Shown piece after piece: positions 6,705 to 13,463 of a stretch of 34,998 bases of DNA (position 1 is its first letter; each line of letters opens with the position of its first letter). The stretch is from positions 1 to 34,998 of the IMG/VR virus record IMGVR_UViG_3300042988_000821. One strand, given 5' to 3'. This stretch comes from a virus. The translations under genes were made by a program, and so were the position numbers. Below the pieces are notes generated by a model. It was given only the letters and a program-made list of their open reading frames with translations, was not told where the DNA came from and ran no database searches.

Positions 6705-7346
6705 TCAGTCAATCGCCTGCATATCCTCGTGGGGGAGGGGAGGGTACTGCTCCACCACCGCCCGACCGCTCTCGGTCAACTCCACACCCATCCGTGGAGC
6801 CTGCTCATTCTTGTACTTCGCCAGCCCGCGCTTGATCAGCAAGTGCAGAAACTTGCGGTACTCCGGGACGCTGAAGGGCTTCCCCTTGCCGGCCAGTGCG
6901 CTCTCTGCCAGCGGACTTCCCGCCTGCAGTGCCCCCGCCAGCTTCTCCAGCTGCGCCTCGGGCAGATCCACAAAATCCGCCTGGTAATGACCGTTGTCCT
7001 TGACTTGGCTGATCTGCACCTTCACCGTCCTCGGCTGGCTGTCTTCCGCCTTCGGGCTTCCCACAACTCCATCCCGGTTGATGTCCATGCCCGTCAACTT
7101 CTCCAGCTTGGTCAGGCTCATCCAGCGCTTGGTCAGTGTGAACCACATCCAGCCGAACGCCAGCACTCCCAGCACCAGCGGGACCGTGAACGGATCCCTT
7201 GCCCGGTTCACCAGCGCGATCACCAGCGCCACCACCAGCACGATCAACCCCGTCACACCGCTCTGAGCCAGCGGAACGATCACCGCGGCGCCGGTCGTGT
7301 GCAGGAACTGCCGGTCAGAATATCCCTGGTTGGTTGTCTCAGTCAT
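6705..7346 (-). CDS. membrane protein with C-terminal winged-helix-like domain
   Basis: A 213-aa protein. The start is ATG 7346, overlapping the upstream stop (TGATG) with GGAGG 5 nt away. Two hydrophobic segments lie near residues 22-46 and 54-72. The cytoplasmic part after a charged linker contains SVPEYRKFLHLLIKRGL and VELTESGRAVVEQY, which read like a recognition helix and the wing of a small winged helix. With its two neighbours it forms an unusual membrane-associated trio in the replication operon. Role unknown. Confidence 0.72.
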   Translation of the reverse strand: MTETTNQGYSDRQFLHTTGAAVIVPLAQSGVTGLIVLVVALVIALVNRARDPFTVPLVLGVLAFGWMWFTLTKRWMSLTKLEKLTGMDINRDGVVGSPKAEDSQPRTVKVQISQVKDNGHYQADFVDLPEAQLEKLAGALQAGSPLAESALAGKGKPFSVPEYRKFLHLLIKRGLAKYKNEQAPRMGVELTESGRAVVEQYPPLPHEDMQAID

Positions 7347-7966
7347 CACGCCTCCACTTCAAGTACCATCGGCTGGATCATCGCCACACCCTCGGCATCC
7401 TTGCTCTTGGCCGCTGCCGTGCTCATCACCAGCGCATGCCGTACCGCCATCGCACCCGCCACCATTGCCCGGTCTGCCTCATTGCGCGTGTCCAATTCCA
7501 GCGTCAGCCCCGTATTGGCATCCGTCAGGCTGTAGTGCCCATTGCCCATGTATTGGATCAGGGCGGGATACTGCCCCGTGGCACGGTCCAGCGGGATCAG
7601 ATTGGCGCGGACGTTTGCCGCCCGGCCTGCAGCCCTCCCGCCCTCGATCAGGGCCGCGCTCAGGCCGGCTCCCGCTGCGAGAGACACCATCACCGCCGAA
7701 ACAGTCAGCGCCATCCCGCCATATCGCAGGATCCAGCCCATCGTCTGGGCGCTCTGTGCCTTGTTCGCCTCGCGGATCTGTGCCGCGCGGGCCGCTTCCG
7801 CCAGTTCAATTGCGTTCAGCGCCGCCTGGTGACTGCGCATCTGTTCGGCATCCAGTGCCGCCTGGTCTGCCAGCGTCCGGGTTTCGTAAGCGTCCGCCTC
7901 GTTTCGGGGGTCGCTCGCGCATGCTGTCAGGAACAACACTGCCGTCAAGATCAATACGTTTTTCAT
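7346..7966 (-). CDS. lipoprotein with internal membrane segment
   Basis: A 206-aa protein with a lipoprotein signal peptide (KNVLILTAVLFLTAC; lipobox LTAC, Cys16), then an Ala-rich helical region (about 25-75), a hydrophobic segment (about 78-105) and a C-terminal domain. GGGAGAG lies upstream of the ATG. A lipoprotein in the early operon could act in superinfection exclusion or host-envelope modification, but nothing proves this. It is translationally coupled to the next membrane protein. Confidence 0.75.
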   Translation of the reverse strand: MKNVLILTAVLFLTACASDPRNEADAYETRTLADQAALDAEQMRSHQAALNAIELAEAARAAQIREANKAQSAQTMGWILRYGGMALTVSAVMVSLAAGAGLSAALIEGGRAAGRAANVRANLIPLDRATGQYPALIQYMGNGHYSLTDANTGLTLELDTRNEADRAMVAGAMAVRHALVMSTAAAKSKDAEGVAMIQPMVLEVEA

Positions 7967-7991
7967 ACGCTCTCCCTTCCAGAGATCGTCA

Positions 7992-8252
7992 CTATCCGAC
8001 CAACATCTTCCACAACTTGCTCAACAAACTTGGTTCAGGTTCCGGCACCGGACTGTGCTCCGCCATCCATGCGTCCCGCGTCGTCTGGGTCACATCCGTG
8101 CTGATGATCTGGTAATTCCACAAGCAGTCTTTTGTTTCACAGCGCAGGTACAGGTGGTAAAACCGCTCGCCCGTCAGTTCCGAAAATCCCGCCATCTTCG
8201 ACCACGGCTCCAGCTTCTTTCCGCAGGCCGTGCAATACTTCGGCTTTCTCAT
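7992..8252 (-). CDS. small zinc-ribbon protein
   Basis: An 86-aa protein. The start at 8252 is chosen because its ATG overlaps the stop of the 45-aa membrane-protein gene (ATGA). It has CTACGKK near residue 8 and CETKDC near residue 42, a likely zinc ribbon, and a C-terminal amphipathic helix (PSLLSKLWKMLVG). Function unknown. It is part of a tightly overlapping chain of small genes. Confidence 0.7.
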   Translation of the reverse strand: MRKPKYCTACGKKLEPWSKMAGFSELTGERFYHLYLRCETKDCLWNYQIISTDVTQTTRDAWMAEHSPVPEPEPSLLSKLWKMLVG

Positions 8253-8386
8253 TTCCGCCCGTTCTGGTACTCGCGCCATTGCCGTTCGGCGCGCTCATCA
8301 GACCGCTTCGCAACGGTCAGGATGGAAAACAACACCAGGTACAACAACAGCCCGCCAGCGCACAACGAGTAGATCCATGCCCACAT
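8249..8386 (-). CDS. tiny single-pass membrane protein (45 aa)
   Basis: The reading frame begins MWAWIYSLCAGGLLLYLVLF, one transmembrane helix, followed by a charged helical tail (KRSDERAERQWREY). Its ATG follows the stop of the 28-aa gene (TGATG) and its stop overlaps the next ATG (ATGA). The overlaps on both sides support it as a real gene despite its size. N-in/C-out or the reverse cannot be told. Possibly an accessory or inhibitory small phage protein. Confidence 0.65.
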   Translation of the reverse strand: MWAWIYSLCAGGLLLYLVLFSILTVAKRSDERAERQWREYQNGRK

Positions 8387-8472
8387 CAGCGCCCGATCCC
8401 TTCCACCGCGTACTGGTACCAGATACAAATTCCAGCGATCAACAGGATTACGATTGCACCGAAAACGCTCAT
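8386..8472 (-). CDS. tiny membrane peptide (28 aa)
   Basis: MSVFGAIVILLIAGICIWYQ is one transmembrane helix, followed by a short tail. A strong site (GGAGGTG) lies 5 nt before the ATG, the ATG overlaps the upstream stop (ATGA), and the stop overlaps the next start. Good translation signals make it likely real. Function unknown. Confidence 0.6.
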   Translation of the reverse strand: MSVFGAIVILLIAGICIWYQYAVEGIGR

Positions 8473-8699
8473 GATTGCACCTCCATGACTTTGGATAGCT
8501 TCTTGATCTTTGCCTGCAGGAGCTTTGCCTTTGTGCCTTCGCCGCGCCTGGTCACGATCTGTAAGGCCTTGTTTAGCACCCGCAGGTCATCGTCACTCCC
8601 CTGGTAAAAGTACAGGCTGTTCACAAGATCGCCAACGCTCGCATTGACCAGGTCGTTTGCCCACTGATTGATTTCCTTGTTGCTCTTTTCATCGCTCAT
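8469..8699 (-). CDS. small helical hypothetical protein
   Basis: A 76-aa charged helical protein (EINQWANDLVNASVGDLVNSLY; later a basic TKAKLLQAKIKKLSK segment). It is coupled by ATGA on both sides with GAGG upstream. No family recognised; early cytoplasmic protein. Confidence 0.72.
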   Translation of the reverse strand: MSDEKSNKEINQWANDLVNASVGDLVNSLYFYQGSDDDLRVLNKALQIVTRRGEGTKAKLLQAKIKKLSKVMEVQS

Positions 8700-9073
8700 A
8701 TCAACCTCGGCTGTAGTGCATCTTCAAACTGTTGGCGCGCCGCGGAGTCAAGTGCGCGGATGATCTCCAACTTCTCGAACGCTGCGCTTCCGTAGTAAGC
8801 CCTGAACTCGGCATACTCTTCATAATTGCTCGCCAGGTACATTCCGCGCCCGTCTCCCAGATTGCAGATCAACGCCCCGGACCGTCTCAGCCGTGCAATG
8901 CTCTCGCGGATCTGCCGGTCATGCACGTTGTTGTCATCCTGCGGGACTGCAGCTGCCGGCCCGAAGATCCACGCCACCAGCTCCCACCGTCCGATCGGGT
9001 TGCCCTTGCCAATGTGCCGGGTAAAAGCCTGCATCACATGCCCGTCTAATTGACCATCGGTGTATTTAGGCAT
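8696..9073 (-). CDS. winged-helix-like regulatory protein
   Basis: A 125-aa protein. The first two thirds read like a winged helix: HVMQAFTRHI, then PIGRWELVAWIFG, then RQIRESIARLRRSGALICNLGDGRGMYLA. The last block (helix then a beta-like turn) is typical of a recognition helix and wing. Probably an early DNA-binding regulator. It overlaps the upstream gene by 8 nt and has GGAG 7 nt upstream. Not assignable to a named family. Confidence 0.72.
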   Translation of the reverse strand: MPKYTDGQLDGHVMQAFTRHIGKGNPIGRWELVAWIFGPAAAVPQDDNNVHDRQIRESIARLRRSGALICNLGDGRGMYLASNYEEYAEFRAYYGSAAFEKLEIIRALDSAARQQFEDALQPRLI

Positions 9074-9347
9074 GGCGTGTCTCCGGGTGAACGAGTCTTT
9101 CCAATCGGTTGATCTTGAACTCCAGGAACTCGATGTAGTCCAGCAGTTCGGTCGAGATACCGCCCAGCTTCTCGCACTTGGCCTTTTTGCGGTCCGCTTC
9201 CATCAACTTCCACTCGTTGTGGACCGCGGTCGCAAAGTTCACCAGCTCCTGCTTGTGTTCCTCGAACCCTTCCGTAACTTCAATGTCCCAGCACGGATCC
9301 TTTTTCCAAGTTGCCATCAATAAATCGATTTGTTCTTTTGTTGCCAT
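9066..9347 (-). CDS. coiled-coil hypothetical protein
   Basis: A 93-aa helical protein. The start at 9347 is chosen for AAGGAGC upstream; the longer frame would enter the repeat-rich gap. It contains EEHKQELVNFATAVHNEW and a C-terminal coiled coil LLDYIEFLEFKINRLERLV. It is the first gene after the 577-nt structured gap, which would form its leader in minus-strand transcripts. Confidence 0.72.
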   Translation of the reverse strand: MATKEQIDLLMATWKKDPCWDIEVTEGFEEHKQELVNFATAVHNEWKLMEADRKKAKCEKLGGISTELLDYIEFLEFKINRLERLVHPETRHA

Positions 9348-9407
9348 CGTTTGCTCCTTCCTGTTTCCTTTTTCCTGTTCACCTTGCCTTACAAAAAATA
9401 ATTCCTC

Positions 9408-9917
9408 GGCGGCTGGAAAAAAATCACCACCAGTCGATCGGCGCATAGATTGTGCAACCTGGGCGCCACTCCAATCACGCAATCGCTACCAGCCGCCATG
9501 CTCTGCGTGTGATTGCTGTAACTGCCCCGCCGCTCGCGCTAACTGCCCGATCACCCAACACGGCGGGGGTATTCTCGATCAGGACTCCCGCAAAACGATG
9601 CTTGGTCCTGCTCAATTCCTTGTTAATGTTCTGCCCCTCTGGGGTCCCGCAGGGAAACTGTTCATAAACCTGCGGGACCTTTCAGAAAAGGAGGAGCAAC
9701 GATGCTTCGGGGCTTGCTTTCGTTAAACGGTGTTATTCGCCAGAGGGGCTACTTATCCGTCGCTTACCCGTCCGCTGAACCATCAGTCCGAGCCGTCTCG
9801 GTCCTGTTGATCTCTCAAAAATTCCGCCAGTACTGGGTGCCCATTACCCATACAGATACCTTTCGTAAATCTCAACTCACCGCGTCTCATCGCTGGCGGA
9901 CCCAACTCCGCGCGGTG
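9408..9917. ncRNA. candidate large structured RNA region
   Basis: The only early-region gap over 500 nt (9348-9924) is full of long inverted repeats. They are 9408-9416 with 9489-9497 (9 bp); 9472-9478 with 9509-9515 (7 bp, crossing the first); 9525-9532 with 9561-9568 (8 bp); 9580-9585 with 9605-9610 (6 bp); 9633-9642 with 9740-9749 (10 bp), enclosing 9643-9653 with 9669-9679 (11 bp); 9788-9792 with 9797-9801; 9823-9830 with 9893-9900 (8 bp); and 9878-9884 with 9911-9917 (7 bp). AACGATGCTT is repeated at 9595 and 9698. The density suggests a large ornate RNA like those known from other phages (GOLLD or ROOL classes), but I cannot match it to either. The strand is undecided because G-U evidence is mixed. 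Confidence 0.5.
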
Positions 9918-9924
9918 GATTGGC

Positions 9925-10317
9925 CTATCCCAGCCGGCGCCCGCCTCTAATGCGGAACCGCTTATCCATCAGCACCACGTCCCGGTCAGCACCGCCCGTG
10001 CGCTCAAGGTCTGCCGCAACGATCGCCTCAATACGGGCATCCATCTTGGCATCCTTGCTGATCGGCAGCCGGGTCGGTGCCTCGCCGTGTCGCAGTGGGG
10101 TGTGTTCCTTCAGGAACTGCGCGCGCTTGCTTCCGCCGCGCCTGCCAGACTCACTCCTGGCTTCGGTGATGCTTTTGCACACCGGCATGCACACGCCGCG
10201 CTCGTGCAGCGCTTCGGTTCGTTCCACGGTTTCCGCGATCAACGGTGCCCCGCACCGGGTGCAATTTCTGTAACTGACAGTGCCGTTCGTAGTCTGCTTG
10301 ATTCGTACCGCTCGCAT
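9925..10317 (-). CDS. hypothetical protein with N-terminal zinc motif
   Basis: A 130-aa protein. Start ATG 10317 has GGAGAG upstream. It has NCTRCGAPL near residue 18 and CMPVC near 42, likely one zinc-binding site, followed by a basic segment ESGRRGGSKRAQFL and a C-terminal part with DARIEAIVAADLER. Function unknown; second or third gene of the leftward early operon behind the Cro-like regulator. Confidence 0.7.
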   Translation of the reverse strand: MRAVRIKQTTNGTVSYRNCTRCGAPLIAETVERTEALHERGVCMPVCKSITEARSESGRRGGSKRAQFLKEHTPLRHGEAPTRLPISKDAKMDARIEAIVAADLERTGGADRDVVLMDKRFRIRGGRRLG

Positions 10318-10411
10318 AAAAACTCTCCATTCTTTCAAACAACATCCACACATACTTGGGGTTCGGTTTCCCTTGTTCTTCCAGGGGAGGGGCTACCTGT
10401 GCTTCGGACAT
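10151..10411 (-). CDS. doubtful small ORF overlapping two genes
   Basis: An 86-aa frame starting MSEAQVAPPLEEQGKPNPKY. Its first 31 codons fill the gap between the Cro-like gene and the zinc protein, so a short product is plausible. The remaining 55 codons lie out of frame inside the zinc-protein gene. The upstream GGAG is about 11 nt from the ATG, which is weak. It could be a real overlapping gene or chance. Confidence 0.3.
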   Translation of the reverse strand: MSEAQVAPPLEEQGKPNPKYVWMLFERMESFYASGTNQADYERHCQLQKLHPVRGTVDRGNRGTNRSAARARRVHAGVQKHHRSQE

Positions 10412-10686
10412 GGCCCGCAATCTCCGATCTCCGTCTGACACGTACACGGAACAAAACGCGGGTCACCGAGGCGGATCAACTCCACCGCCAGCAACCCGCG
10501 CCAGTCATCCACATGATCAACTGCCAAAATGCAAAGGGATTTCAGGTCCAGATCAGACCCATCTAAAATCTTGTAATACCACTGCCGGCTCACGCCGATC
10601 GCGTCCGCGAACGCCGTCACGGTCATATCCCGTTCCCCGCGGACCGTCTCCAAAACCTGAGCCTGTGTTTCCCGTTTCTTCGCCAT
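10393..10686 (-). CDS. Cro-like HTH regulator
   Basis: A 97-aa protein. Start ATG 10686 has GGAAGGA 8 nt upstream; a longer TTG-started frame is possible. An HTH is clear: MTVTAFADAIGVSRQWYYKILDG (about residues 22-44), where AFADAIGVSRQWYYKIL matches helix-turn-helix spacing. The tail is cysteine-rich (CTCQTEIGDCGPC), possibly zinc-binding. As the first leftward gene, divergent from the repressor, it occupies the position of Cro. Confidence 0.82.
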   Translation of the reverse strand: MAKKRETQAQVLETVRGERDMTVTAFADAIGVSRQWYYKILDGSDLDLKSLCILAVDHVDDWRGLLAVELIRLGDPRFVPCTCQTEIGDCGPCPKHR

Positions 10687-10732
10687 CAAAATTCCTTCCA
10701 GAATTTCCTTTTGTGTAATTTTTCCTCGTTGT

Positions 10733-10821
10733 GTTAGTTTCAACTCGGCATGTGCTGAAATTTATCACAGCGCGTTAGGATTGTCAAGGGTGCTAACAAT
10801 ACTCGAAAAGGGTTGTACAAT
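10733..10821. promoter_or_regulatory. divergent early/repressor promoters with GTTAG operator half-sites
   Basis: Leftward promoter on the minus strand: -35 TTGACA (plus 10782-10787), 15-nt spacer, extended -10 TGTGATAAA (GATAAA at plus 10761-10766). Rightward repressor promoter: -10 TACAAT (10816-10821) with a weak -35 at 10793-10798. GTTAG occurs at 10733-10737 and 10774-10778 and inverted (CTAAC) at 10793-10797. The second copy is in the leftward spacer and the third overlaps the rightward -35. This is the expected geometry for a repressor/Cro switch. Confidence 0.65.
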
Positions 10822-10838
10822 AGGGGTGAAGGAAAATT

Positions 10839-11210
10839 ATGAAATTTAGCCAGTTCATGGAGCTAAAATTTATTGAATATCAAAGGCATTCCGGTGGCCG
10901 TAAAACCGTGGCTGACTTTGCGTCCTTCTTAGGCATCGCCCAAACAACGCTTTCGTCATACATGAATGACAAAAGAATGCCGGGCGACGAATACATTGAA
11001 ATATTGGCATCTAAACTGGGCATGGAAGTTTATGATGCTTTGGGCCTCCCAAGACCTGATCCAGATTTATTGTTTATTCAAACAGCCTGGGGGGAATTGG
11101 ATGAAGATACGAGAAAACGCCTTCGAGATCTGGCCGAAGACGCAAAGGTGCGGAATTTGAATGTATCGAAGAAGCCTGCAACAAAGCCGAAACCTCAAGC
11201 AACTGGCTGA
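10839..11210 (+). CDS. XRE-family phage repressor
   Basis: A 123-aa protein. An HTH lies at about residues 25-50 (TVADFASFLGIAQTTLSSYMNDK), followed by the usual continuation YIEILASKLGMEVYDALGL. The C-terminal third is basic and lacks a LexA-like peptidase, so induction would not be by self-cleavage. AAGGA lies 6 nt before the ATG. It is the first gene of the only plus-strand operon and faces the Cro-like gene across shared operators, which argues for the lysogeny repressor. Confidence 0.85.
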   Translation: MKFSQFMELKFIEYQRHSGGRKTVADFASFLGIAQTTLSSYMNDKRMPGDEYIEILASKLGMEVYDALGLPRPDPDLLFIQTAWGELDEDTRKRLRDLAEDAKVRNLNVSKKPATKPKPQATG

Positions 11211-11553
11211 CGCCTGGCAATACCTCACGCCATTCCAGCGCAAACGCCTGGTCTTTATCGCTAAACTCAATCTTTTCCTGCGTCGCTCAGGGCTTTACCT
11301 GTTGCGCCTGCCGTCCTCGCCCCCGCGCATTTCCATCCTGCTTCCTTACCTGCTAATTCTCTATACCGTCACAGGCACGATCATTATGATCGCCACCGTC
11401 CATCCTGAAATATCCATTGTCTTGTTCGCTGGCTGGGTGGTTTTACTTTATGCTGTTACACGTTACATCACCGTCAAAAGACACAAAAACAACGTCAACC
11501 AAATGAATGAAGGAGATAACAATGCCCGACTTTACCGAAGTGACCCCAGGTGA
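11161..11553 (+). CDS. small membrane protein in lysogeny operon
   Basis: A 130-aa protein. It has an amphipathic basic N-terminus (TPFQRKRLVFIAKLNLFLRR) and two transmembrane segments, near residues 58-80 and 84-103. It overlaps the repressor gene by 50 nt in another frame; AGGTG is upstream of ATG 11161, and no closer ATG exists before 11387. Expression with the repressor suggests a lysogenic-state function such as superinfection exclusion; this is inference from position. Confidence 0.65.
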   Translation: MYRRSLQQSRNLKQLADAWQYLTPFQRKRLVFIAKLNLFLRRSGLYLLRLPSSPPRISILLPYLLILYTVTGTIIMIATVHPEISIVLFAGWVVLLYAVTRYITVKRHKNNVNQMNEGDNNARLYRSDPR

Positions 11554-11716
11554 AAAGAAAGCCCCGACCATCGGCCCCAAAGCATACAAAGACATGACCG
11601 AAGCCGAAAAGCAAACCAAGATGCTAAAGAACATCAACGGCAAATTGAACTTCTTTGTTTTCCTCACTTTGCTTTCCATGTTCTTTGCCTTCCTCGGAAT
11701 GATCTCAGCCTTCTAA
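11522..11716 (+). CDS. small C-tail-anchored membrane protein
   Basis: A 64-aa protein. Start 11522 is chosen for GAAGGAG 8 nt upstream; an in-frame ATG at 11507 precedes that site. The N-terminal 40 residues are polar (KAYKDMTEAEKQTKML), and one C-terminal transmembrane helix follows (FFVFLTLLSMFFAFLGMISA). It starts inside the end of the previous gene. Likely lysogeny-expressed; function unknown. Confidence 0.7.
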   Translation: MPDFTEVTPGEKKAPTIGPKAYKDMTEAEKQTKMLKNINGKLNFFVFLTLLSMFFAFLGMISAF

Positions 11717-11744
11717 CTTTCCACTTTCCACTTCCCACTTACCC
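11717..11744 (+). repeat. four tandem heptamers before the recombinase gene
   Basis: Imperfect 7-nt units CTTTCCA, CTTTCCA, CTTCCCA, CTTACCC run from the previous stop codon to the recombinase ATG. The 31-nt gap is pyrimidine-rich and has no purine-rich ribosome binding site, so the recombinase may be poorly or conditionally translated. Confidence 0.6.
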
Positions 11745-11747
11745 CAC

Positions 11748-13190
11748 ATGGTACGATTTGCGGTCATTGCGGGAGTCTCCACCGACGCACAAGCGCGGGA
11801 GGAAAAGCAATCCATCCCCGATCAGGTCGAGAACTGCCGCCGCTACATCGCCGCCAATGGGGGAGTGGAGTCTGTCCCGCCCTACATCATGGACGGCTAT
11901 TCCCGCACCGGTTACGACTCTCTTGAGCTGGCCATGCAGGCCATCCCGCCCCTGGCACAAGCTATCCGTGACGCGCAGGCCGATCGTTATGACGTTTTGA
12001 TCATGGATCACTTTGACCGTCTGGGGGATCTTGGCCTGCTGGCCCTTGTGCGCTTCAAACGCATCCGCAAACAACTGTTCAGCGTCCGCCAGTCCGGCAA
12101 ACTCTACAACCCCGAAACCTACAACCCCTACGATGACGAGTCCGCCGACATGCAGATGCGCATGCACGGCATCATCCAGTCCTACCGCATCAACAAGATC
12201 CGCCGCGCCTGGGAAACCGGCGTCCCGGACCGTGCCTCCGCTGGTCTGCATCCGCTCACCATCCCCTATGGATATAAACTCGGCCCGCGCTCAGCCCCCG
12301 CAGAGATCATCCCCGATCAGGCCCGGCTCCTGCGTGAGATGAAGGATATGTACCTGTCAGGAAAGACTCTGCAGGCCATCGTCGATCACGCCAACGCATC
12401 CGGCGTCCCGCCCCGCAGATCGCGTACATGGCAGATCGCAGTCGTGCGGCGCATCATCCACAACCCGTACTACGCGGGCTTCACCGTCTTTGGAAAGTTT
12501 CGTAAACTGGACGGGCAGCGCATCGCTCAACCCCCGTCCAAATGGATCCGTGGCAATGGGCAGCATACCCCGCTCTGGGATGAGCAGACCCACTACGCTA
12601 TTCTGGCAGAGTCCGCCCGCCGGGAGGGTCTCCGCAGCCGGTCAAAAACCCACGCCCTCACTGGCCTGTGCGAATGCGCCAAATGCGGTCAGCGCCTGCA
12701 CCATCACGGCACGCCGCCCTACACATACCTATCCTGTCATGACAAACCCGCGCATATTAAACTGCGCTACGATCACGCCTGCGAAATAATCTTTGCAGAG
12801 ATCGTCACCCAGATCCAATCCGGTGCTCTCGACGCACCAGGCAAAGACTCTGCCGGCTCTGCGCAAAGTGAGATCAACAAACAACACGCCCTCCGCAAAA
12901 AAGTACAGGAGGGTTATGAGCTGGACTTATACACCGCGCAGGAAGCGCAGAAAAAGATCGCCGCCATAGAACTCCGCATCGAACAGCTGCAGCGCAAACA
13001 AGCAGATGCTGCGCGCCTGGTTGCCCACAAAACAGCCGCCGCCCAATTCGCGTCCCTGCCTCCAGACCGCATGTTATACTGGCTGACACACGACGACCCC
13101 AGCGCCGTCAACCACATCCTGACCACCCTATGCCAAAAGATAATCGTCACCCCCAAGACCCACAAAATACACATCATCTGGCGCGATTGA
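11748..13190 (+). CDS. int: large serine recombinase (integrase)
   Basis: A 480-aa site-specific recombinase. The N-terminal catalytic domain (1-150) carries the nucleophile in GVSTDAQ (Ser11). The recombinase domain follows (about 165-290; PYGYKLG, RRIIHNPYYAG), then a zinc ribbon (C308, C310, C313, then C330, C345) and a coiled-coil insertion (about 376-416). Length and order fit phage integrases of this class, which recombine attP with attB without host IHF. Oddities: the arginine usually two residues before the serine is Gly9, the LDRLSR-type motif reads FDRLGD (Asp94 for Arg), and the RP motif is absent. It may be a divergent clade or catalytically altered. There is no clear ribosome binding site. 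Confidence 0.93.
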   Translation: MVRFAVIAGVSTDAQAREEKQSIPDQVENCRRYIAANGGVESVPPYIMDGYSRTGYDSLELAMQAIPPLAQAIRDAQADRYDVLIMDHFDRLGDLGLLALVRFKRIRKQLFSVRQSGKLYNPETYNPYDDESADMQMRMHGIIQSYRINKIRRAWETGVPDRASAGLHPLTIPYGYKLGPRSAPAEIIPDQARLLREMKDMYLSGKTLQAIVDHANASGVPPRRSRTWQIAVVRRIIHNPYYAGFTVFGKFRKLDGQRIAQPPSKWIRGNGQHTPLWDEQTHYAILAESARREGLRSRSKTHALTGLCECAKCGQRLHHHGTPPYTYLSCHDKPAHIKLRYDHACEIIFAEIVTQIQSGALDAPGKDSAGSAQSEINKQHALRKKVQEGYELDLYTAQEAQKKIAAIELRIEQLQRKQADAARLVAHKTAAAQFASLPPDRMLYWLTHDDPSAVNHILTTLCQKIIVTPKTHKIHIIWRD

Positions 13191-13203
13191 CCCTTTCCCG
13201 CTC

Positions 13204-13231
13204 CCGTACATCTTTGGGCAAGGTAGTACGG
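13204..13231. other. attP candidate adjacent to integrase stop
   Basis: CCGTAC (13204-13209) and GTACGG (13226-13231) form an imperfect palindrome, extended by TCTT/AAG, 14 bp after the integrase stop. Serine-integrase attP sites are short imperfect palindromes next to int. It is shorter than the usual roughly 50 bp, so it competes with the sites at 13351-13430. Confidence 0.25.
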
Positions 13232-13277
13232 CACCGGCTAATCGCTCAAATGCGCGAACGCAAGATAATAAAATAAA

Positions 13278-13303
13278 AAAACACCCCATCTGGGGTGTTT
13301 TAC
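13278..13303 (+). terminator. intrinsic terminator of the lysogeny operon (bidirectional)
   Basis: ACACCCCA (13281-13288) and TGGGGTGT (13291-13298) form an 8-bp stem with a 2-nt loop, extended by A-U pairs, with A-tract before and T-tract after. It ends the repressor-integrase operon and could also work leftward. Confidence 0.85.
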
Positions 13304-13350
13304 TTTCCTGCTTATTTTGCTCCCCAAATAAGCATTATTCACACTTTCAG

Positions 13351-13430
13351 GTTATATCTGTTAGCAAGAGTATTCTAATTAACACATAACAAAAGCGTCA
13401 AAATGTTTATATATCATGAAAGATATATAA
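13351..13430. other. attP candidate region, AT-rich palindromes
   Basis: The 420-nt gap behind the integrase has an AT-rich core without genes. 13351-13390 is a 40-bp imperfect palindrome (GTTAT..TGTTA against TAACA.ATAAC). 13407-13415 with 13422-13430 is a perfect 9-bp repeat (TTATATATC/GATATATAA) around a 6-bp centre. Position and symmetry fit an integrase attachment site; which palindrome is used cannot be decided from sequence. Confidence 0.4.
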
Positions 13431-13463
13431 GATAATTTACAAATCGTGTCTATGCTCGTAAAT

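Noticed and set aside
9570-9700. Group I intron in the structured gap
   Set aside because: A TTGCGGGA stretch recalls the P element, but no matching Q, R or S core sequences were found, and no exons of one gene flank the gap.
9702-9950. Plus-strand 82-aa ORF with a strong AGGAGG site
   Set aside because: It runs through the inverted-repeat region and into the end of the zinc-protein gene, has no recognisable domain and no promoter is evident. Kept only as a note in the findings.
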